Shown in pieces: positions 57,032-64,000 of a DNA stretch of 64,000 nt. The stretch is from Actinobacillus arthritidis (GTDB lineage: Bacteria > Pseudomonadota > Gammaproteobacteria > Enterobacterales > Pasteurellaceae), in NCBI RefSeq assembly GCF_029774155.1, contig NZ_CP103833.1, forward strand, positions 1,488,001-1,552,000, given 5' to 3'. Position 1 is the first letter of the stretch. Every line of letters begins with the position of its first letter. The notes under the pieces are model-generated. The model was not told the DNA's origin and made no database searches. It worked only from the letters and a program-made list of their open reading frames with translations. A program made the translations under genes and the position numbers.

Positions 57032-57775
57032 ATGACAGAACAAAACCAACAACCTTTAGAACATAAACAGGCGTTACAACAGAAAAAAAAGCTAACACGT
57101 AAAGGCAAAGATCCGAACGCACCTTTTGTGCGTGAAAAATTAACGCTTCCGGGCGGACATAACAAATTATTACTGCACTCTTGCTGTGCGCCTTGTTCCG
57201 GTGAAGTGATGGAAGCAATCCACGCATCAGGTATCGAATTTACTATCTATTTCTACAATCCGAACATTCATCCGATGAAAGAATATCTGATTCGTAAAGA
57301 GGAAAATATTCGCTTTGCCGAGAAATGGGGCATTCCGTTTATTGATTTCGATGATGATTACGAGAATGATCGCCGTGAATGGTTTAAAAAAGCGGAAGGA
57401 ATGGAATGGGAACCGGAGCGTGGTATTCGTTGTACGATGTGCTTTGATATGCGTTTCGAAAAAGCGGCGGAATACGCACACAATAACGGCTTCCCGGTTT
57501 ATACCAGCTGTTTAGGTATTTCTCGTTGGAAAGATATGAACCAAATCAACGATTGCGGACATCGTGCGGCAAAATTTGATGATGTGGTTTATTGGGATTA
57601 CAACTGGCGTAAAAATGGCGGCTCGCAACGTATGATCGAAATCAGTAAACGTGAACGTTTCTACCAGCAAGAATACTGCGGTTGTGTATATTCTTTACGC
57701 GATTCGAATAAATGGCGTTTAGAAACCGGTCGTCAGCGTATTGAAATCGGTAAGCTCTATTATTCACCGGATTAA
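57032..57775 (+). CDS. queH: Epoxyqueuosine reductase QueH
   Basis: Catalyses the last step of queuosine synthesis in tRNA, replacing QueG in many bacteria (formerly DUF208). Its 247 residues include the paired-cysteine motif [10 protein letters not shown] (about 51), RCTMCFDMR (about 133), [12 protein letters not shown] and [10 protein letters not shown] near the end. These are the conserved Cys of an iron-sulfur site. It starts 36 bp after ispB, likely the same transcript. Confidence 0.9.
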   Translation: MTEQNQQPLEHKQALQQKKKLTRKGKDPNAPFVREKLTLPGGHNKLLLHSCCAPCSGEVMEAIHASGIEFTIYFYNPNIHPMKEYLIRKEENIRFAEKWGIPFIDFDDDYENDRREWFKKAEGMEWEPERGIRCTMCFDMRFEKAAEYAHNNGFPVYTSCLGISRWKDMNQINDCGHRAAKFDDVVYWDYNWRKNGGSQRMIEISKRERFYQQEYCGCVYSLRDSNKWRLETGRQRIEIGKLYYSPD

Positions 57776-57839
57776 CACTATTATAACGGATGCACAAAGT
57801 GCGTCTTAAATACCAAATTTACAAATAAGAGGAAAAAAT

Positions 57840-58775
57840 ATGTCAAATTTTGCAATGGTATTTCCAGGTCAAGGCTCACAAGCGGTCGGAATGTTAGCGG
57901 ATCTTGCAACTGCATACCCAATTGTTGAAGAAACCTTTAAACAAGCTTCTGATGTTTTAGGTTACGATCTTTGGGATTTAGTCCAAAACGGTACCGCAGA
58001 AGATTTAGGTCAAACACAACGTACACAACCGGCGCTTTTAGCATCATCGGTTGCGATCTATCGTGTGTGGCAACAAAAATACCCTGAATTAAAACCATCT
58101 GTAATGGCAGGTCATAGCTTAGGCGAATACTCAGCATTAGTTTGTGCAGGCGTATTAAATTTCCAAGACGCAATCAAATTAGTAGAATTACGCGGTAATG
58201 CAATGCAACAAGCTGTACCGGCGGGTACAGGAGCAATGTATGCGATTATCGGCTTAGATAACGAAGCGATTATTAATGCTTGTGAACAAGCTCAAGCGGA
58301 AGTCGGCGAAATCGTTTCAGCAGTAAACTTCAACAGCCCGGGACAAGTGGTTATTGCCGGTACAAAAGCGTACGCAGAAAAAGCGGGTGAATTATGTAAA
58401 GCGGCAGGTGCAAAACGTGCATTACCATTAGCGGTAAGCGTACCTTCTCACTGTGCATTAATGAAACCGGTCGCGGATAAATTAGCCGAAGCATTACAAA
58501 ATATCACGTTAAACGCACCGGTTGTACCAGTTATTAATAATGTTGATGTTAGTGTAGAGACAGATGCTGAAGCAATCCACAACGCATTAGTTCGCCAACT
58601 TTACAACCCGGTTCGTTGGACTGAGACGGTAGAAAAAATGGCAAACGAAGGTGTTGCAACTCTTTATGAAATCGGCCCGGGTAAAGTATTAACCGGTTTA
58701 GCAGGTCGTATCGTGAAAGAGTTAAATGCCAAAGCAGTCAATGACGTGGCTTCATTAGAAGGCTACGCACAGTAA
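57840..58775 (+). CDS. fabD: Malonyl-CoA--ACP transacylase
   Basis: Loads malonyl groups on acyl carrier protein for fatty-acid synthesis. Its 311 residues contain FPGQGSQAVGM, the active-site Ser in GHSLGEYSALV (about 92) and the catalytic His in VPSHCALM (about 201). It precedes fabG in a common fab order; fabH is not upstream here. Confidence 0.95.
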   Translation: MSNFAMVFPGQGSQAVGMLADLATAYPIVEETFKQASDVLGYDLWDLVQNGTAEDLGQTQRTQPALLASSVAIYRVWQQKYPELKPSVMAGHSLGEYSALVCAGVLNFQDAIKLVELRGNAMQQAVPAGTGAMYAIIGLDNEAIINACEQAQAEVGEIVSAVNFNSPGQVVIAGTKAYAEKAGELCKAAGAKRALPLAVSVPSHCALMKPVADKLAEALQNITLNAPVVPVINNVDVSVETDAEAIHNALVRQLYNPVRWTETVEKMANEGVATLYEIGPGKVLTGLAGRIVKELNAKAVNDVASLEGYAQ

Positions 58776-58783
58776 TATATAAC

Positions 58784-58803
58784 GGACGCCAAGCATGGCG
58801 TCC
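58784..58803. repeat. REP-like palindrome between fabD and fabG
   Basis: GGACGCCA-AGCA-TGGCGTCC followed by CTAC, with no T run. On the minus strand it reads GTAGGGACGCC, similar to the GTAGGGGCGTA stem at 3872-3882. Before it, TATAACGGACGC resembles TATAACGGATGC at 57781-57792. Confidence 0.5.
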
Positions 58804-58829
58804 CTACAATAAATAGGAGCAAGTCAAAA

Positions 58830-59555
58830 ATGCAAGGTAAAATCGCATTAGTAACGGGTGCAACTCGTGGTATTGGTAAAGCTATCGCAGAAGAATTAGG
58901 CGCAAAAGGCGCAACCGTAATTGGTACGGCAACATCGGAAAAAGGTGCGGAAAGCATTTCTGCATACTTAGGCGAACACGGCAAAGGTTTAGTTTTAAAC
59001 GTAACGGATGCAGCTTCTATCGAAGCCGTTTTAGCTCAAATTAAAGCGGATTTCGGTGATGTTGATATTTTAGTAAACAATGCGGGTATCACTCGTGACG
59101 GTTTATTGATGCGTATGAAAGAAGACGATTGGTTCGACATTATTCAAACCAACTTAACTTCTGTTTACCGCTTATCTAAAGCAGTTTTACGTCCAATGAT
59201 GAAAAAAGGCGGACGTATCATTACTATTGGTTCAGTTGTCGGCTCAATGGGTAACCCGGGTCAAACCAACTACTGCGCGGCAAAAGCTGGTTTAGTCGGT
59301 TTTTCTAAATCATTAGCAAAAGAAGTGGCTTCTCGTGGCATTACGGTAAACGTGGTTGCTCCAGGCTTTATCGCAACCGATATGACAGACGAATTAAACG
59401 AAGATCAAAAACAAGCGATCTTAAGTCAAATCCCAGCAGGTCAATTAGGCTCAGCACAAGATATTGCGAAAGCAGTCGCATTCTTAGCAAGTGATGATGC
59501 AAAATACATTACTGGCGAAACTATCCACGTAAACGGTGGTTTATATATGAACTAA
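58830..59555 (+). CDS. fabG: 3-oxoacyl-[ACP] reductase
   Basis: Short-chain dehydrogenase of fatty-acid elongation, 241 residues. It has the NADPH loop TGATRGIGKAIA (about 8-19), NNAG, catalytic Ser in GSVVGSMG and the YCAAK Tyr-Lys pair (about 149-153), and ends YITGETIHVNGGLYMN. It follows fabD by 54 bp and shares its transcript unless the intervening palindrome reduces read-through. Confidence 0.96.
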   Translation: MQGKIALVTGATRGIGKAIAEELGAKGATVIGTATSEKGAESISAYLGEHGKGLVLNVTDAASIEAVLAQIKADFGDVDILVNNAGITRDGLLMRMKEDDWFDIIQTNLTSVYRLSKAVLRPMMKKGGRIITIGSVVGSMGNPGQTNYCAAKAGLVGFSKSLAKEVASRGITVNVVAPGFIATDMTDELNEDQKQAILSQIPAGQLGSAQDIAKAVAFLASDDAKYITGETIHVNGGLYMN

Positions 59556-59579
59556 CCGAAATAAGCGGTCTGTTTTTAA

Positions 59580-59613
59580 CCGAACTTTGCAAGCAACAAA
59601 GTTCGGTTTTTTT
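59580..59613 (+). terminator. Terminator after fabG
   Basis: CCGAACTTTG-CAAGCAA-CAAAGTTCGG, a 10-bp stem followed by seven T residues. Confidence 0.93.
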
Positions 59614-59771
59614 ATTTTCTGAGCAGAAATCATGATAGAACCAACTCTCATTAGTAAACTTCATTGAATTATTAACTAAATAATGATATGTATAGCAACA
59701 AGCAGTTAAGGTTTATAAATTTCTTGTAAATTTGGCTGTTTCTTTACCGAGCTGTTTAGGTAATCTATGTT

Positions 59772-59799
59772 CCTCGCTGTTGCGAGGTTTATTTTTTAT
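59772..59799 (+). promoter_or_regulatory. Terminator-like hairpin in the brnQ leader (attenuator or small-RNA end)
   Basis: CCTCGC-TGTT-GCGAGG followed by TTTATTTTTT sits 27 bp before brnQ and well after the fabG terminator. It must end a separate leader RNA, either as an attenuator for brnQ or as the end of a small RNA from 59614-59770. A short upstream ORF (MYSNKQLRFINFL) is too weak to call. Confidence 0.5.
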
Positions 59800-59825
59800 A
59801 TTTAACTATTATTGTGTGTTTCATT

Positions 59826-61109
59826 ATGTCTAAAAATACTTTCGTGGTCGGCTTTATGCTGTTTGCCATTTTCTTTGGTGCGGGTAATTTAATTTTTCCG
59901 CCAAAATTAGGATTTGAAAGCGGTGCGGATTTCTGGACTGCGACAATCGGATTTGTGGTTACCGGTGTAGGTCTACCGTTACTCGGTATTATTGTAAGTG
60001 CCTCTTATAAAGGCGGTTATAAAGCGACTTTACATCGTATCCACCCATGGTTTTCACTGCTCTTTTTAGTCGCGATTTACTTAACTATCGGGCCTTTCTT
60101 TGCTATTCCTCGTACTGCGGCTACTGCTTATGAAATGGCTGTTTTACCGTTTTTAGGCGAACAGACACCGATTTCATTGCTGATTTTCACATCGGTTTAT
60201 TTTTCATTAGCCATTTGGCTTGGTTTAAATCCATCAAAAATGGTAGAAAGAATCGGCTCAATTCTAACGCCTTTACTGTTAATTTCGATTCTTGCACTTG
60301 TCATCAGCGGTATCGTGTTACTTGCTGATAATCCGTCAAGCACTAATGTGATGGAAGCGCCGATTGTAGATGGAATCCTTGCCGGTTATAACACAATGGA
60401 CGCTTTGGCTTCTGTTGCATTCTCAGTAATCGTAATCAACGCAATTAAAAATAAAGGCTTTACTGACGAAAAAGCCTTGAGCAAACAAACTGCGATGGCA
60501 GGCGTCATTGCGGCGGTTTTATTAGCATTAATCTATTTATCTATCGGTTGGATTGGCAATAAATTACCGATTTCTGCGGAACTATTAGCAGATTTAACCG
60601 CTAAAAAACAAGATTTAGGTACTTATATTCTAAATGTGGCGGCTCAAGCATTTGGCGATTTCGGTCGTACTGTATTAGGTGTGATCGTTTCGTTAGCTTG
60701 CTTAACCACAGCGATCGGTCTGATTGTGTCAGTAAGTGAATATTTTAATGAGATTTTCCCGAAAATTTCTTATAAAACCTATGCCATTATTTGTACCTTA
60801 ATCGGCTTCGGTTTAGCAAACCAAGGATTAAGTGCGGTAATCAGTAAATCTATCCCCGTATTATTGGTGCTTTATCCGATTGCAATGTCGATAATCTTTT
60901 TATTGTTATTAAATTTATTTATTCAATTACCGTTATTAGCATTACGTATTTCACTAATTCTAGTCACGATCGTTTCTATTTTATCAGTCGCAGGTGTCAG
61001 CTTAGTTGATAATTTACCGTTAAAAGCCTATTCAATGGAATGGCTACCATTTGCACTCGGCGGTTTAATGATTGGGCTAGTCTGTAACCGCTTTGTTAGC
61101 GTAAAATAA
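59826..61109 (+). CDS. brnQ: Branched-chain amino acid carrier
   Basis: LIVCS-family sodium-coupled importer for Leu, Ile and Val. ATG 59826 ([20 protein letters not shown]) gives 427 residues with 12 hydrophobic helices; the [12 protein letters not shown] motif is conserved. A slightly longer start is possible. A terminator-like hairpin directly upstream suggests control in the leader RNA. Confidence 0.92.
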   Translation: MSKNTFVVGFMLFAIFFGAGNLIFPPKLGFESGADFWTATIGFVVTGVGLPLLGIIVSASYKGGYKATLHRIHPWFSLLFLVAIYLTIGPFFAIPRTAATAYEMAVLPFLGEQTPISLLIFTSVYFSLAIWLGLNPSKMVERIGSILTPLLLISILALVISGIVLLADNPSSTNVMEAPIVDGILAGYNTMDALASVAFSVIVINAIKNKGFTDEKALSKQTAMAGVIAAVLLALIYLSIGWIGNKLPISAELLADLTAKKQDLGTYILNVAAQAFGDFGRTVLGVIVSLACLTTAIGLIVSVSEYFNEIFPKISYKTYAIICTLIGFGLANQGLSAVISKSIPVLLVLYPIAMSIIFLLLLNLFIQLPLLALRISLILVTIVSILSVAGVSLVDNLPLKAYSMEWLPFALGGLMIGLVCNRFVSVK

Positions 61110-61117
61110 AACGATTT

Positions 61118-61137
61118 GGGCAAGGTTATCCTTGCCC
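61118..61137 (+). terminator. Terminator after brnQ
   Basis: GGGCAAGG-TTAT-CCTTGCCC followed by TTTG, 8 bp after the stop. Confidence 0.8.
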
Positions 61138-61168
61138 TTTGTTTATCTCAAATCTTTGGAGTCAATAT

Positions 61169-61990
61169 ATGCCCGAATTACCAGAAGTGGAAACCAGCTT
61201 ACGAGGTGTAGAACCTTATCTACACGGCAAAACTATTAAACAGATTATCGTACGAACTAATAAATTACGTTGGGCAATTTCAGATGAATTACAACAAATG
61301 CAAGGCGAAAAAATCATTTCTCTCTCTCGCCGTGCCAAATATTTAATCTTACATACGACAAACGGCGATATTCTGATTCACCTAGGAATGTCCGGTTCAC
61401 TCGGTATTTTACAAGAAAGTCAACAAGTCGCCGGCAAACACGATCACGTTGATCTTATTACTCAAGACGGTACGATACTTCGTTATAACGACCCACGTAA
61501 ATTCGGTTGTTGGCTATGGATGAAAAATGCAGAACAACACGAGCTGATTACTCGCTTAGGACCGGAACCACTTTCCGAAGCATTTACAACTGAGTATTTA
61601 TTTACTCGAAGCCGTAACAAAACCGTCGCAGTCAAAAACTTTATTATGAATAACGATATTGTAGTGGGTGTGGGTAATATCTATGCTTGTGAATCGCTAT
61701 TTATGGCTGGGATTCATCCGGAACTTGCTACGCAAAACCTGACTAAGAAACAATGCGAACGCTTGGCCACAGTAATTAAAGAAGTATTAACTAAAGCGAT
61801 TATTCAGGGTGGAACAACGCTTAAAGATTTTATTCAACCTGATGGAAAACCGGGTTATTTTGCTCAAGTATTACAAGTTTACGGTCGCAAAGGCGAAGCC
61901 TGTAATGACTGTGGAACAATGATTGAAGCAAAAGTGATCGGGCAACGTAATAGTTATTTCTGTCCTCGTTGCCAAAAACTGCCTCGCTAG
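61169..61990 (+). CDS. mutM: Formamidopyrimidine-DNA glycosylase
   Basis: Base-excision repair enzyme removing 8-oxoguanine. ATG 61169 puts the catalytic Pro2-Glu3 directly after Met ([13 protein letters not shown]); the longer in-frame ORF cannot be correct because the N-terminal proline is the nucleophile. Of 273 residues, the lysine is in GRAKY-like RRAKYLI, and the C-terminal zinc finger is CNDCG...CPRCQ. Confidence 0.96.
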   Translation: MPELPEVETSLRGVEPYLHGKTIKQIIVRTNKLRWAISDELQQMQGEKIISLSRRAKYLILHTTNGDILIHLGMSGSLGILQESQQVAGKHDHVDLITQDGTILRYNDPRKFGCWLWMKNAEQHELITRLGPEPLSEAFTTEYLFTRSRNKTVAVKNFIMNNDIVVGVGNIYACESLFMAGIHPELATQNLTKKQCERLATVIKEVLTKAIIQGGTTLKDFIQPDGKPGYFAQVLQVYGRKGEACNDCGTMIEAKVIGQRNSYFCPRCQKLPR

Positions 61991-62010
61991 CTCATTACAA
62001 GTGTGAAAAA

Positions 62011-62031
62011 GCGGTCAAATTTGACCGCCTT
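62011..62031. terminator. Uptake-signal palindrome between convergent genes
   Basis: GCGGTCAA and TTGACCGC abut as a compact 18-bp palindrome (loop from its centre), flanked by A and T runs, between mutM and the convergent membrane protein gene. Confidence 0.8.
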
Positions 62032-62042
62032 TTTGCAACTTA

Positions 62043-62405
62043 CTACATAAACCAGCCGGTTGGTGTCACCGATTTGTTATCCAATAATTTTATCGCACCG
62101 TAAATCACTCGGAACACATACCAAATACTTACCGCCCAAATCACCAAAATACCAATGCCGATAAACGAAAGTATCATTCCCAAAACAAAGCCAGCTAATG
62201 TTCCCCAAAACGTACGAATGAGAAAACGCATATGATCATAATATGCTGTGCCTTGCATATCTTCACGTTTAATATAAGCCATTATCACACCGGCAATCGC
62301 CGGTAAACCGCCGAAAATAATACCTAAGCCGAATAAGCCGTATGTGATATACATCACGGTACGTAATGAATCATTCGACGGTTGAAGAGAAAATTGTTCG
62401 TTCAT
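62043..62405 (-). CDS. Small DUF4870-type membrane protein
   Basis: 120-residue inner-membrane protein with three hydrophobic helices: about 17-45, 68-85 and 85-105. The segment between the first two reads AYIKREDMQGTAYYDHMRF, which resembles DUF4870/COG3671 proteins. Function unknown. It lies downstream of hemB on the same strand, separated by an uptake-signal hairpin. Confidence 0.7.
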   Translation of the reverse strand: MNEQFSLQPSNDSLRTVMYITYGLFGLGIIFGGLPAIAGVIMAYIKREDMQGTAYYDHMRFLIRTFWGTLAGFVLGMILSFIGIGILVIWAVSIWYVFRVIYGAIKLLDNKSVTPTGWFM

Positions 62406-62425
62406 TTATATCTCCTAAAAAAGTA

Positions 62426-62470
62426 ACGGTTAGACTGAAGCATTTACAAAAAATTCCTCAAATCTAACCG
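62426..62470 (-). terminator. Uptake-signal hairpin after hemB
   Basis: CGGTTAGA (62426-62433, inside AACGGTTAGA) pairs with TCTAACCG (62463-62470) near the hemB stop. Confidence 0.6.
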
Positions 62471-62477
62471 CTTGTGA

Positions 62478-63506
<1,029 letters not shown>

Positions 63507-63533
63507 CTAATTTTGCAAATTTTAATAAAAAAT

Positions 63534-63553
63534 AACCCGCTTGTGAGCGGGTT
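63534..63553 (-). terminator. Terminator of the tat operon
   Basis: AACCCGCT-TGTG-AGCGGGTT with a T run on the minus strand, 5 bp after the tatC stop. Confidence 0.85.
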
Positions 63554-63557
63554 TAGA

Positions 63558-64000
63558 TTAGTTAGCGATAGTTTCCTCTTGCTCATCTGTCGGCTTATAG
63601 AACTTCGAGAAAAACAACCCGACTTCAAATAGCAAACACATCGGAATAGCTAAAAGTGTCTGAGAAAAAATATCCGGCGGTGTTAATAACATACCGATCA
63701 CAAATGCCGCCACAATAATATAAGGACGTTTTTCACGCAAATCATTAGCAGATGTTACACCAGACCAACATAATAAAATTATCGCAACCGGTACTTCAAA
63801 ACAAATACCAAATGCTAAGAAAATAGTCAGTACGAAATCCAAATAGCTACTAATATCGGTTGCCATTGTTACCCCTTCCGGAGCGGTACTGGTTAAGAAA
63901 CCGAATACCAATGGGAACACGACATAGTAAGCAAATGCGACACCTAAATAGAATAATAATGTACTTGAAACCAATAGAGGGTAAATTAATCGTTTCTCAT
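63558..64000 (-). CDS. tatC: Twin-arginine translocase TatC (5' end outside window)
   Basis: Receptor subunit of the Tat folded-protein export system in the inner membrane. About 147 C-terminal residues are visible, with helices and family blocks [35 protein letters not shown] and [11 protein letters not shown]. The frame is open to the window edge ([19 protein letters not shown]), so an internal start is not needed. tatA and tatB presumably lie beyond 64000. Confidence 0.95.
   Translation of the reverse strand, partial: EKRLIYPLLVSSTLLFYLGVAFAYYVVFPLVFGFLTSTAPEGVTMATDISSYLDFVLTIFLAFGICFEVPVAIILLCWSGVTSANDLREKRPYIIVAAFVIGMLLTPPDIFSQTLLAIPMCLLFEVGLFFSKFYKPTDEQEETIAN

Overview
The window is a chromosomal segment from a Pasteurellaceae bacterium, most likely Actinobacillus pleuropneumoniae or a very close relative. 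The evidence is the AT-rich base composition, the dense scatter of the 10-mer ACAAGCGGTC (the uptake signal type of the A. pleuropneumoniae branch rather than the H. influenzae AAGTGCGGT type), the fhuCDBA gene order, and close resemblance of the proteins to Haemophilus/Actinobacillus homologues. No rRNA, tRNA, CRISPR array, insertion sequence or prophage was seen. Many uptake signals occur as inverted pairs just after genes, where they double as terminator hairpins.

Layout. 1-8 kb: end of a C4-dicarboxylate transporter gene, a small GhoT/OrtT-like membrane protein, catabolic ornithine carbamoyltransferase with a frameshifted carbamate kinase, a sucrose-type PTS EIIBC behind paired LacI-family operators, and thiPQ without thiB. 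8-13 kb: ptsH-ptsI-crr (ptsI frameshifted), miaB, rlmB. The EIIBC has no IIA domain, so Crr encoded 5 kb away is its likely phosphodonor. 13-28 kb: pssA, ileS (frameshifted), ribF, nadR with an overlapping phosphoesterase gene, arcA, an outer-membrane barrel, kdsC, yggS, typA, grxA, a candidate small RNA on the minus strand, and purC behind a PurR box.

28-34 kb is the ferrichrome uptake operon fhuC-fhuD-fhuB-fhuA. Here fhuC is frameshifted and fhuD carries four in-frame 114-bp repeats, each with an uptake signal. 34-44 kb: satP, an aldehyde dehydrogenase with an unusual cofactor-site motif, hbpA, pdxH, srmB, rimI-holD, rsmC, comF behind a clear competence (CRP-S) site, and a Cof-type phosphatase. 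44-49.5 kb is the main accessory region: a Slam-family (TPR plus beta-barrel) outer-membrane protein gene, then a 1182-residue autotransporter-like protein with about 20 copies of an 18-residue repeat, nearly all carrying an Asn-Gly-Ser sequon. 49.5-64 kb: two tandem DMT exporters, rpmA/rplU, a frameshifted doxX, an FMN reductase, a zinc alcohol dehydrogenase, a patatin, ispB, queH, fabD-fabG, brnQ, mutM, a DUF4870-type protein, hemB and the 3' end of tatC.

Six genes carry single-base frameshifts (arcC, ptsI, ileS, fhuC, the Slam-family gene, doxX). Because ileS is essential, most are probably sequence or assembly errors. Strikingly, all four insertions are the same event: GCTGC/GCAGC reads as GCTTGC/GCAAGC.
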